Shown in pieces: positions 27,941-36,364 of a stretch of DNA of 64,000 bases. The DNA is taken from assembly GCA_014382585.1 (NCBI GenBank), contig JACNJL010000038.1, positions 83,726-147,725 on the forward strand, given 5' to 3'. The first letter of the stretch is position 1; each line of letters starts with the position of its first letter. The position numbers and the translations under genes were made by a program. Source of the DNA: Limisphaerales bacterium. GTDB lineage: Bacteria; Verrucomicrobiota; Verrucomicrobiia; Limisphaerales; UBA1100. Below the pieces are notes generated by a model that saw only the letters and a program-made list of their open reading frames with translations, searched no databases and had not been told where the DNA came from.

Positions 27941-29230
27941 CTATGCCAACAGTTCCTTGATCGGCTCGAAGGCGGGATCCGCCAGCGGGATTTTTTGGCC
28001 GCCGATTTTGAAATTCCGGCGCGGGTTGAGGCCTAATGCGCGCAGGTAGGTGTGGAATAAATGCCCCGCGTCCACCTGCCCGTCACTGACCGCCGTACCG
28101 TTTTTGTTGGTAGCACCGTGCACCGCGCCGCGAGCAATGCCCGCGCCGCCCATGCACACACTCCACGCATTGCCCCAGTGATCGCGCCCGTAGTATTTGT
28201 TGATACGCGGCGTGCGGCCAAATTCGCTGAGCACCACGATGAGGGTGTGTTCCAGCAACCCGCGCGCGGCGAGGTCGGCCACGAGCGTGGCAAAGGGCGC
28301 ATCAAATTCACCGAGCTGTTCAAAATGAAAACTAAAATTCTCATTGTGCGTGTCGTAGTTGCTGTGCGTCACCTGTACGTAGGTGATGCCATTTTCCACC
28401 AACCGCCGCGCCAACAGGCAGTGCTCGCCGAATTGCGTTTTTCCGTAGCGCTCACGGTCCTTGTCTGATTCCTTGCTCAGATCAAACACATCGCGCTGGC
28501 GCATCAATTCCTGCGCCTGCTCGAAGCTTTGTACATACGCGTCCGTCTCCGCGGTGCGACGGCGTTGGGCAAATCGATCGTTGGCTTGCTTGCGAAATTG
28601 ATTCTGATTTTTTGCCGCCGCCTCAGTCACGTCCTTCGGGCGCTCGGTATAGGCCGGCGGTTTGCCGCCTCCCAGTGAAATGCTCGCGTACTTGGGGCCG
28701 AGATATGCTGCGTCATTGTTGCGGCCGCCACTCCCGCCGCTGGTCACTTTGATGTGGCCGGGCAAAGTGATCGATTCATTATCCAACCCACGCGCCACCA
28801 CCGCACCCAGCTCGGGATGTGTTTGGCCGGGAGCCCGGTGACGGCCAGTGAGCATCATATAAGTGCCCTTGCCGTGATCGCCATTGCGGGTGTTGATGCC
28901 GCGCGCCAGCGCGAGATGATGCATCACCTTCGCCGTATGCGGCAGGAGTTCGCTGATTCGGATGCCCGGCACGCTGGTGGGAATGGAACGGAACGGCCCG
29001 CCGGTGTCAGTGCCCGGTTTAGGATCCCAACTCTCAAGCTGACTCAAGCCGCCGGCCATGCGCACGACGATGACTCGCTTTTGATCCTTCGTCATCTTGG
29101 CCACCGCTTCGGGCGTAGCAAACGCGCCGAGCCCGCCCAACACGGCCCCGGCCCCGGTTGCCACCCCGCCGATAAATTGTCGACGGGCAATCAAGTGCTC
29201 CTCCGAGCCACACGCATAATTACAGTTCAT
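27941..29230 (-). CDS. DUF1501 protein with Tat signal
   Basis: 429 residues. A twin-arginine export signal is visible at about residues 16-37 (ARRQFIGGVATGAGAVLGG). The body matches DUF1501, a family with an alkaline-phosphatase/sulfatase-like fold: VIVVRMAGGLSQLESWDPKP, RGINTRNGDHGKGTYMMLTG and VVLSEFGRTPRI. The enzymatic activity of DUF1501 is unknown. Middle gene of the operon, 99 bases after the DUF1549/DUF1553 gene. Confidence 0.93.
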   Translation of the reverse strand: MNCNYACGSEEHLIARRQFIGGVATGAGAVLGGLGAFATPEAVAKMTKDQKRVIVVRMAGGLSQLESWDPKPGTDTGGPFRSIPTSVPGIRISELLPHTAKVMHHLALARGINTRNGDHGKGTYMMLTGRHRAPGQTHPELGAVVARGLDNESITLPGHIKVTSGGSGGRNNDAAYLGPKYASISLGGGKPPAYTERPKDVTEAAAKNQNQFRKQANDRFAQRRRTAETDAYVQSFEQAQELMRQRDVFDLSKESDKDRERYGKTQFGEHCLLARRLVENGITYVQVTHSNYDTHNENFSFHFEQLGEFDAPFATLVADLAARGLLEHTLIVVLSEFGRTPRINKYYGRDHWGNAWSVCMGGAGIARGAVHGATNKNGTAVSDGQVDAGHLFHTYLRALGLNPRRNFKIGGQKIPLADPAFEPIKELLA

Positions 29231-29329
29231 CGCTGATTCCTTTCCAAAAAACTAAAAGACGGGCGGCTCGTTGACGACAAACCACTGCCTCTTGGACGCC
29301 TCTGAATGCGGGCGCATTCGATGCCCCAT

Positions 29330-32233
29330 TCAATGCCGAAACCGAAACTCCGTTGAGGTCATCAACCCCCAGGCCATCTCGCGGATGGCATCGGAGCGGT
29401 TTTTGTTTTGAGCGGTGAGGTGTTGTGCCACGGCCGCAACTTCGGCGGATGTCGGGCGGCGGGTAAGTATGGAAAGATACAATTCCTCCGCCAGCATCTT
29501 GGGGTCCGTCAATTGATTGAGCCGCCCCGCCAGCGTGCCTGTCCAACTTCGCACCGTGCCCCCGTTGGCAAAGTAAAGAGCCTGGTCGGCCGTCGCATAA
29601 AAATCCGTCTGGACCTCGCCCGCCGCACCGCCGAAGAGTTTGATGAAAATTGCCGTGTTGCCTTTCAGCTTATCATAGATAAATTTTTCCACGTGCGTTG
29701 CTCGCACCAACCCCCGCGCGGGGTCTTCCTTTGCTCCCTCCTTCAACGGATTCTTTTTGTCAAAATCCGCGAGCGCCGCCGCGCGTTGGGTAGCCACCTG
29801 GCCGCTGGCGCGCAACATACTCCAGCACAGTTGTTCAGGCGTAAGATGCGCAAAACCGCCGACCCCAAAATTATTCGCCCACCGACGGCCCAATGTTTCC
29901 GTTGCCGCAGCCACCGCCGCACCGGCTTCGTTGGCGATCGCTTGCACATCAACCAATTCCGCGGCTAATTTCCCTGTGCGCTTTTGCGCCTCTGCCAACT
30001 TCGCTTCAGCGACTGCCACGGCGCGAGTAGCCGAATCGAGTTTCCCTTGGGCGGATTGTTCAGTTGCGACGCGCCCATTGACTTCCTGCTGCGCGCGGAC
30101 CACATCCCGATCCACCAGCTTCTGTAACGCCTGCAACGTGGCAATGGCATCCCGCGAGCGGGCGACGGCATTTGTCACGGGAGCCTGCAATTCGGTGACG
30201 GTGGCGAGAAAGGGTTGAGTAACCAACGCGGCAGCTTCAGCGGCGAGCTTGGCACTCGAGATGGCATTGACCACGGCGGCGGCGGCGGTTTTGGCGTGGG
30301 CTTGTTTTTCGGAAAGTGTTTTTTGTGAGGCAGCCAAAACTTGAGCCGAGGCGGCGTGTTCCTTTTGCGCGGCAACGCGGGGAAATTGCAGTTGAGCTAA
30401 AACGATGCTGAGCGGTTCCTCCTCGGCTTTGGCAGCGGCTAATTGTTTCGCGGCATCATTTACTTTGGCGATTGCAGCGACTTGAACGTTTTGCGATCGG
30501 GCCAACTCGACCATGGCTTGCGCGTCCTCCAACCGACGAATGGCGCGAGCCTCAAGGTGCATTGCGCGTTCGCGACCGCGGGCGGCGGCCTGCCATGCAC
30601 GGTCGAGTGACTGCACTTGCTTGTCGATCACTGCCCAATTGGCGCGGGAGGCATCACTGATTGTTTGGGCGGCATCCAATTTTTCGGCGGCCGTCTTGGC
30701 GGTGGCCGTTTTGGTGATAGTGTCTTTTTGCGCGGCAGCAACTTCGGCGGCCAGTTTATCGACCTTGGCTTTGAGTTTGGCGGCGGGGTCAGCCAATTCC
30801 TTGTCATCCTTGAATTCATCCGCCACGGCTTTGGCCTGTGCGGCAAGGGCAGCCACTTTTTTATGCGCGGCTTGTTTGTCGGTTAATTTTTTCTGTGCAG
30901 CTGCTAATGCTTTACCAGCTGCATCGCTGGATTTTTTGGCCGTGCTGACAGGGTTAAGGGTTTTGTCCAACACACCCTGCGCGGCATATCGTTTGCCTCG
31001 GGCGACGGCCAAGGCCTCGTATGCCTTGTCGAATGCGGCCTGCGCGATTTCGGTTCCGGCATTTAATTTTTTCTGTTCAGTTTCCAGCGTGGGAATCAGG
31101 GCTGTCGGTTTTATCTGCGCAGGCAAATCGAATTGGCGCTGATAAGTTTGCGACAAGGCCAATTCGCGCAGGAAAACGCGCACATCATAGTTATGGGCGG
31201 CAAATTCATCGGCCAATAATCCGAGCAATTCTGGGTGAGCCGAGGGGTTGCCGGTATGCAGTCCGTCACGCGGCTCCACCAGCGCGCGGCCCATCATATG
31301 GCCCCACAGGCGGTTGGCGATGTTACGGCCGAAGTACGGGCTTGCGGCGGCGTGTTTGGCGAGTTGGGCGCGGCGGCTGTATTTGGGAATGCCGCGGAGG
31401 TTTTTGTTCTTTGGATTAGGTGCCACCTGCCATTCGTCGCCGAGGGAAAAGACGGGTTCGGTAATTTCAAAATCTCCGGGGACGCGCGGACGCATGCCTC
31501 CGGAGATTTCGGTGAAGACGCTCTTGAATTTGGCTTCACCGGTGGCACGCTCGGCCAGCACGGCGGGTTTTTGGGCGTCGGGCCTAAACACAAAACTGCG
31601 GCTCACGAAGGCGTAGATTCCGAAGTAGTCGCGTTGATAATAATCGTCAATGTTCGGGTGGTCGTGGCATTGGGCGCACTGGAGGTCCATGCCGAAAAAT
31701 TTGCGGGCGAGGTCGCGAGTCACGAGATTGGGTTCGGCTTCGCGATCAAGGATGAATTTGGCGGCGGCGTGCGGGATGCCCGTGCGATTTCCGTCGGTGC
31801 CGATGATTTCGCCGGCCATCGCATCCCAAGGTTTATTGGCAGCAAACGCGTCTCGCAAATAACCGCGCCATGCGGGGGTTTTCACATATTTATCCGCGCG
31901 GCGCTCCATGAGCATCACGTCGAACACCGTGGCCATATGACGGGCATATTCCGGCGAAGCCAGCAATGCATCAATGGCGGCGCGGCGTTTGGTGGCCGAC
32001 GTGTCATCAATGAAATCGCGGGCCTCGGCGCTGGAGGGAATGCGGCCAGTGAGATCGAGGTGCAGTCGGCGGATGAATTCTCCATCACTCGCCTGCCCGG
32101 CCAGCGGGCCCACCTGCCCCGCCGCCACGTGGCGATCGATGCGCACGTGGAAGGGCAACCCATCCGCCGCCGTCGCGCCCCATACAGGCAGCAGGGTTAC
32201 AATCAAAAATAATCGGGCTTTGTGCACGTTCAT
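29330..32233 (-). CDS. DUF1549/DUF1553 cytochrome-like protein with long coiled-coil insert
   Basis: 967 residues from the ATG before MNVHKARLFLIVTLLPVWG (signal peptide). DUF1549 (PSCyt2) covers about 25-230, with FIRRLHLDLTGRIPSSAEA and the heme-like motif C186-AQC-H190. The DUF1553 (PSD1) domain starts near 280 (RNIANRLWGHMMGRALVEP) but is interrupted at about 375. From there to about 770 the chain is an Ala/Lys/Glu/Gln-rich coiled coil. DUF1553 then resumes (HLTPEQLCWSMLRASGQ, EELYLSILTRRPTSAEV) to the end. First gene of the operon with DUF1501 and WD40. Function of the family is unknown. Confidence 0.9.
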   Translation of the reverse strand: MNVHKARLFLIVTLLPVWGATAADGLPFHVRIDRHVAAGQVGPLAGQASDGEFIRRLHLDLTGRIPSSAEARDFIDDTSATKRRAAIDALLASPEYARHMATVFDVMLMERRADKYVKTPAWRGYLRDAFAANKPWDAMAGEIIGTDGNRTGIPHAAAKFILDREAEPNLVTRDLARKFFGMDLQCAQCHDHPNIDDYYQRDYFGIYAFVSRSFVFRPDAQKPAVLAERATGEAKFKSVFTEISGGMRPRVPGDFEITEPVFSLGDEWQVAPNPKNKNLRGIPKYSRRAQLAKHAAASPYFGRNIANRLWGHMMGRALVEPRDGLHTGNPSAHPELLGLLADEFAAHNYDVRVFLRELALSQTYQRQFDLPAQIKPTALIPTLETEQKKLNAGTEIAQAAFDKAYEALAVARGKRYAAQGVLDKTLNPVSTAKKSSDAAGKALAAAQKKLTDKQAAHKKVAALAAQAKAVADEFKDDKELADPAAKLKAKVDKLAAEVAAAQKDTITKTATAKTAAEKLDAAQTISDASRANWAVIDKQVQSLDRAWQAAARGRERAMHLEARAIRRLEDAQAMVELARSQNVQVAAIAKVNDAAKQLAAAKAEEEPLSIVLAQLQFPRVAAQKEHAASAQVLAASQKTLSEKQAHAKTAAAAVVNAISSAKLAAEAAALVTQPFLATVTELQAPVTNAVARSRDAIATLQALQKLVDRDVVRAQQEVNGRVATEQSAQGKLDSATRAVAVAEAKLAEAQKRTGKLAAELVDVQAIANEAGAAVAAATETLGRRWANNFGVGGFAHLTPEQLCWSMLRASGQVATQRAAALADFDKKNPLKEGAKEDPARGLVRATHVEKFIYDKLKGNTAIFIKLFGGAAGEVQTDFYATADQALYFANGGTVRSWTGTLAGRLNQLTDPKMLAEELYLSILTRRPTSAEVAAVAQHLTAQNKNRSDAIREMAWGLMTSTEFRFRH

Positions 32234-32275
32234 TGGATTGCCGTGCGGCACAGATATTCACTGAGGTTTGGGCGA

Positions 32276-33265
32276 TTATACGGTGCGATTGAAAATCCAG
32301 CTGAATTCCCGCGACTCCGTCTTCGGCGCGCGGCGCAGACTTCGCTCGGCCAATTTTGCATAACGCGCGCCCAATCGGCATAAATAATCCTGCGCCTCGG
32401 CGGACTCACCGGTGAGGTCGGTTAAGTGTTCCACATTCCAACGGCGGACGAGGTGCTTCACAATCTCCGCGTAATGGTTTGCCGTGTACACCCCGAGTTG
32501 CTGGGCGACGGTTGAGAAACTTTCGAACAAGCCGGGGCCCTCGCCGTCTTCCATCAGATGCGAGGGCATTACGATTTGGTCGCGCATTAAATCACGAAAC
32601 GCCAGCACGGCGCCATTGGGATCCTGCTCGAAAATGTGGCCCATGAAATTGGTGTACGCCTTTTCGTGGCGCGCTTCATCGGTGGCGATGGCGCTGCAGA
32701 TGGCCTGCAATCCGTCATCGCCTTCCGCGCGCGCGAGTTGGGCGACGTTTTTGTGCGAAATCTTGGTGGCCCGTTCCTGAAACGAGGTGTAAACAAATCC
32801 CTTGTACGGATCCTGCGCCGTGCCGGGATCAAATCCGTTGCGCAATAAATTTTGGATCGTCAGCTCCACCGCGCGCATATCCACCCGGCCGGTGAGGTAC
32901 AGATATTTATTAAGCAAATCGCCGTGCCGGTTTTCTTCCGCGGTCCAGCCGCGCGTCCATTGCGCCCACGGGCTTTCGTCCGTGCCGGTTTTGTCACCGA
33001 TTCCCTCGAATCCATTCAGCAATGATTGGTAAGTGGGCAGCGCTTCTTCCGTCACCATATCGCCCACCAAAACCACCAGCACGGCATCGGACAAGCCCTT
33101 TGCGGGTTCACGGAATTCCCCGACTTGATCCGCCCAATCTTCGGCGGTCAAGTTTGGCAGCAAATCCTGCGGCTGCCAGCATTCCTCCAGTGAATCCAGC
33201 AACCCCAGCTGGCCGGAGACAAAGCCCTCCATATCGGCGATGACCTCTCGCTGTTGTGGATTCAA
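32276..33265 (-). CDS. Acyl-[acyl-carrier-protein] desaturase (plant-type soluble)
   Basis: Soluble di-iron enzyme that inserts a cis double bond into acyl-ACP for membrane lipid synthesis. 329 residues. The metal ligands can be traced: E73/E74 (VTEEALPTY), E111-x-x-H114 (EENRHGD), E164 (SFQERATKIS) and E197-x-x-H200 (DEARHEKAY). The two E/DExxH motifs are the signature of the stearoyl-ACP desaturase family. No membrane segments, unlike DesA/DesC lipid desaturases. Stands alone, upstream of the DUF1549 gene on the same strand with 42 bases between, but function gives no reason for an operon. An electron donor ferredoxin is not nearby. Confidence 0.9.
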   Translation of the reverse strand: MNPQQREVIADMEGFVSGQLGLLDSLEECWQPQDLLPNLTAEDWADQVGEFREPAKGLSDAVLVVLVGDMVTEEALPTYQSLLNGFEGIGDKTGTDESPWAQWTRGWTAEENRHGDLLNKYLYLTGRVDMRAVELTIQNLLRNGFDPGTAQDPYKGFVYTSFQERATKISHKNVAQLARAEGDDGLQAICSAIATDEARHEKAYTNFMGHIFEQDPNGAVLAFRDLMRDQIVMPSHLMEDGEGPGLFESFSTVAQQLGVYTANHYAEIVKHLVRRWNVEHLTDLTGESAEAQDYLCRLGARYAKLAERSLRRAPKTESREFSWIFNRTV

Positions 33266-33392
33266 GATTGGGTCTTTCGCTTGAAGCTCAAAAAATTATT
33301 CATCTTCAAATTGGAAGCCGGAGCCTCCGCTCCTGACCATACACGCAGCCTCTCCAACAACCAACGCAATACGCATTCAAATTGTTTGGAGT

Positions 33393-33464
33393 TGAACACA
33401 GATGACACAAATGACACTGATGAACTGGATATTCAGGATTCTTTATCCTGAATATCTGTGTTCA
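33393..33464. repeat. Nested inverted repeats downstream of NIPSNAP gene
   Basis: Inner perfect 12-bp hairpin GATATTCAGGAT/ATCCTGAATATC with loop TCTTT (33428-33456). An outer 11-bp pair TGAACACAGAT (33393-33403) and ATCTGTGTTCA (33454-33464) overlaps the end of the inner stem by three bases. Lies at the 3' end of the 33462-34211 gene; no T-run follows in either direction, so it is not a standard terminator. Confidence 0.7.
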
Positions 33465-34211
33465 TTTGATGGGCGAAAAATCCGTGGCGTTGAGATAAAT
33501 GCGCTCTGGCCGTCTGGAGAGAATTTTGCCATCGGCCTCGGAGGCAGCTCGGGCTTTTTTCCAAGCCGGATCGCCACCAAAGCCGCTCCAATTCTTTTTG
33601 GCCTGATCCGTATTGCCGAAATGGGAAATGATGTAGATCAGCGTATTGGATTTACCCTGGTTGGCATCCATTGGCGTCCAGTAGGCGACATTCGTCATGT
33701 CATGATTCTCGAAGATCTTACAAGTATGGTCGCGGAATCGTGCATGTAGATTCTTCAACCGCTCAGGGGCCGTGGTGTAGGTGCGCAGCTCGAACGTACG
33801 GATTTTTTTGGTTATGACGGGCTTTACGAAGGGTGAGTAATCGGTGGCACTCATAAAAATACTATCGACCTTGGCGACCAACGCACCATCTTGGGTTGAG
33901 GCCTTATACGCCTTTTTCCAGTCTGGATTATTCAGAAAGGCCTGCCATGATTTCTTGTGTGCCTCCCGACTGGGCGAGCTAATTACATAAATCAACCGGT
34001 TATCGGATTGATCAACCGGCACCCAGTATCCCACGTTGGTGAGCCCGTGCTTTTCAAATAATTTGCAGGTGTGGTCGCGAAATCGCGCATTGAGTGCCTC
34101 GAGCTTACCCTCGGCCGCCGTGTAAATACGCAGCTCATAACAGCGCGTGTCCTCCGCCAAAACCCCAGCGGCCAACAGCAAAAATGCAAAGAAAGGAAGA
34201 ATGCGTTTCAT
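33462..34211 (-). CDS. Exported tandem NIPSNAP-domain protein
   Basis: 249 residues with signal peptide (MKRILPFFAFLLLAAGVLAE). Two NIPSNAP domains in tandem: first CYELRIYTAAEGKLEALNAR with DHTCKLFEKHGLTNVGYWVP, second FELRTYTTAPERLKNLHAR with DHTCKIFENHDMTNVAYWTP. NIPSNAP domains have a dimeric alpha/beta-barrel fold; their role in bacteria is unclear. The partial protein at the right end of the window carries the same domain at its C-terminus. Start chosen for the signal peptide. Confidence 0.9.
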   Translation of the reverse strand: MKRILPFFAFLLLAAGVLAEDTRCYELRIYTAAEGKLEALNARFRDHTCKLFEKHGLTNVGYWVPVDQSDNRLIYVISSPSREAHKKSWQAFLNNPDWKKAYKASTQDGALVAKVDSIFMSATDYSPFVKPVITKKIRTFELRTYTTAPERLKNLHARFRDHTCKIFENHDMTNVAYWTPMDANQGKSNTLIYIISHFGNTDQAKKNWSGFGGDPAWKKARAASEADGKILSRRPERIYLNATDFSPIK

Positions 34212-34316
34212 GTGTGCGGAAATGTTAGGGCCCGCCGTCTGAAAGGCAACTGAAAAGAGATGTCCGTTGGGTTCGATTTTGCAAATCGGCAATGCCTTGC
34301 GTTATTCAGCCAACTC

Positions 34317-35153
34317 CTACTTTACCCTCCGTGGTGAAGCTGCGTTTCGTGAATTGGTAATTTCGGACGGGATTAGATCGTAGCCTTGTTTGCGCCCTCC
34401 CATTAGGCGGTTGAAAACTCGTTGAGTTGTTTTGCTTGGATGCCTCAGCCCTAAATTGTGTCCCAACTCATGAGCACAAGTCCGCCCAATAGATCCAATT
34501 TTGAATGGCCGTTGTTCGAAAACAGGAAACCGGATGGGAGGCCTAGTCCCTCCCGAAGGTTTATCGGTCCAAACCCCGACCACTGCACGGTTGTTTCCTG
34601 TGCCGGAAGCATTGCCTTGAGAGGTTTGTCCGATATAGGGGAAAAGGTATAAATTAAACATATCCGGCCGGAAATTACGCTTCGGAAAAAAACTATAAAT
34701 ATGCGGAATGCGCGATGGGTCTGATCGCCCGTTCGCATCTCGCTTGGCGTTAAGAATAACGTTTACACTTGAATGAGTGTCGATAGTCCTTTGCAAAGGT
34801 GTGCTAATGATTTTTTCGAGTTCCCAGCTAATGTTCGCCTGTTTCCAAATCCTGTTAATTTCCGGGAGTAGATACTGTGAAATGTGTTGAGGATTGACCC
34901 ACATGTCCATTTTCACGCCGCGCTTTTCCATGACTAGATCGGTTAGTATATGAACTCTCAACGGCAATACCATCAATTCATCTGGTCGAGGCGTTGGAGT
35001 CCGTGTTTGAGCTAATTCCGGGCCGGGCTCAGCATTGGAAGGCGTTGCATCTAGTAGTTGAATTGAATCGGTTTCCTTGTCGCATCCAGCGAGCATCAGC
35101 AAGGCCGATATCATCCAAGTTGTGAAACTAAAACTAGTGAATCGTAATTTCAT
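34317..35153 (-). CDS. Metzincin-like zinc protease lipoprotein
   Basis: 278 residues. A lipoprotein signal ends at LAGC (Cys24). The extended zinc motif HELGHNLGLRH is at 228-238, with H228, H232 and H238 as ligands and E229 catalytic, the pattern of metzincins. The upstream NLYLFPYIGQTSQGNASG and VVGVWTDKPSGG fit the active-site strand region. Probably a surface endopeptidase. The gene belongs to an AT-richer block unlike the surrounding chromosome, so recent acquisition is possible. Confidence 0.82.
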   Translation of the reverse strand: MKLRFTSFSFTTWMISALLMLAGCDKETDSIQLLDATPSNAEPGPELAQTRTPTPRPDELMVLPLRVHILTDLVMEKRGVKMDMWVNPQHISQYLLPEINRIWKQANISWELEKIISTPLQRTIDTHSSVNVILNAKRDANGRSDPSRIPHIYSFFPKRNFRPDMFNLYLFPYIGQTSQGNASGTGNNRAVVGVWTDKPSGGTRPPIRFPVFEQRPFKIGSIGRTCAHELGHNLGLRHPSKTTQRVFNRLMGGRKQGYDLIPSEITNSRNAASPRRVK

Positions 35154-35174
35154 GTTACTTCATTGCGTTGTGAC

Positions 35175-35426
35175 TCATCTTGCTCTTCGGCAATGTTCTT
35201 CCAGCTCGTTAATCTGAGTCTCGGTGAGTGCAGATCCCCTGCCGGGGCTCAAAAATGTTTTAAAGAAATGGACTTCTTTCCCATCAATCTTCCAAGGCCC
35301 ATCATCAACCTGCTTGCCATTCTTGTAAATCTCAACTACTGCATTTTCAACGCAAGACATATTTGTATTGCCCGTCTTCATAGCTGCCAGCAATTTTTTC
35401 TTCAGGGCTTTTCTATACCCCACCAT
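35175..35426 (-). CDS. Small hypothetical protein
   Basis: 83 residues. The sequence MVGYRKALKKKLLAAMKTGN is followed by a strand-like stretch (VVEIYKNGKQVDDGPWKIDG) and a basic end. It ends 21 bases before the metzincin-like gene on the same strand. I do not recognise a family. Coding is plausible from the strand pattern and position but not certain; it could be the remnant of a longer gene. Confidence 0.42.
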   Translation of the reverse strand: MVGYRKALKKKLLAAMKTGNTNMSCVENAVVEIYKNGKQVDDGPWKIDGKEVHFFKTFLSPGRGSALTETQINELEEHCRRAR

Positions 35427-35587
35427 CCTGACTCAGAGAAGTTTTGAGGACCATCATCAATGAGGCATTGAGAGAACGGGGCTCTGAATGACGTTCGCTG
35501 CGTTGAAACTAACCTAAGGACAGGAAACACTCTGGGCCAAAATAAATTTATGTTGAATCAAAAATCATATTTATTTATGATTCTGCC

Positions 35588-36223
35588 ATGAGGATTGCTT
35601 TGTTCATTGCTCCACTGTTCTTCTTGATGCTCACAGAAAAAGCAGACGCGTTTGTATGGTCATTTGGGGGTGAAAAATTCGAGAAAGTTGAAGATTTACC
35701 CGACACTGATGACTACCGTAATGAGAATGGAGTATATCAAGATGCTTATGTAATATATAAACACGGTTGGATTTTATGGATACCATTATGGAATTGGGAT
35801 GCACGTTATGTGCTATCGAGCGGCGGAGGAATGTATTATGAATTTGCTAATAAATCCGACGTAGCCCTGCTGGCCTTAACATATGGCCCACCCGACAAGG
35901 CTATACCGTTTTGGGAGAGTGTCGGCGGTAAAATTTTGTGGGGTGTTGTTTTGTTAATATGGGCATTTGTTAAGTTTGGTGGCGGTATGATCGCATCTTT
36001 CAGAAATACTAGTCAACAAACAGCATACGTTCAGCACCCTCCACCTTCGATAGGTTTCCCAAAAGAAATCCTAATCTCGAGAAATGGCCAACAATACGGG
36101 CCATATTCACATGAACAAGCCAAAGCGATGCTCTCATCTGGGGACCTTATTGACTCTGACAATGCTTGGTTTCAGGGCGCCGAAGGTTGGATGCCCCTTC
36201 ATCAAGTTCCAGGAATCAGATAA
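35588..36223 (+). CDS. Exported membrane protein with C-terminal GYF_2 domain
   Basis: 211 residues. A signal peptide (MRIALFIAPLFFLMLTEKADA) is followed by an aromatic-rich extracytoplasmic segment, a membrane helix near 115-135 (ILWGVVLLIWAFVKFGGGM) and a C-terminal GYF_2 (DUF4339) domain from about 160: NGQQYGPYSHEQAKAMLSSG and AWFQGAEGWMPLHQV. GYF-type domains bind proline-rich peptides. The gene is AT-rich compared with the flanks. No neighbour suggests a partner. Confidence 0.8.
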   Translation: MRIALFIAPLFFLMLTEKADAFVWSFGGEKFEKVEDLPDTDDYRNENGVYQDAYVIYKHGWILWIPLWNWDARYVLSSGGGMYYEFANKSDVALLALTYGPPDKAIPFWESVGGKILWGVVLLIWAFVKFGGGMIASFRNTSQQTAYVQHPPPSIGFPKEILISRNGQQYGPYSHEQAKAMLSSGDLIDSDNAWFQGAEGWMPLHQVPGIR

Positions 36224-36364
36224 ATTCATAACTCAAACCGGCACACTCATTTTCTGAGAATGAGGTCTCTCAGGGTTTTCTGAGTGATCAGTGTGATCGC
36301 TGTATTTCCCCTGAAAACGGAGGATTTGATGTTCGTTGGGTTCGATTCCCAATCAACATTCAGT

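Noticed and set aside
36301-36352. Complete tRNA gene with GAA anticodon
   Set aside because: Only the T-arm and an anticodon-loop-like heptamer are present. The anticodon stem has a mismatch, the variable region is too long and no 5' acceptor strand pairs with the 3' end.
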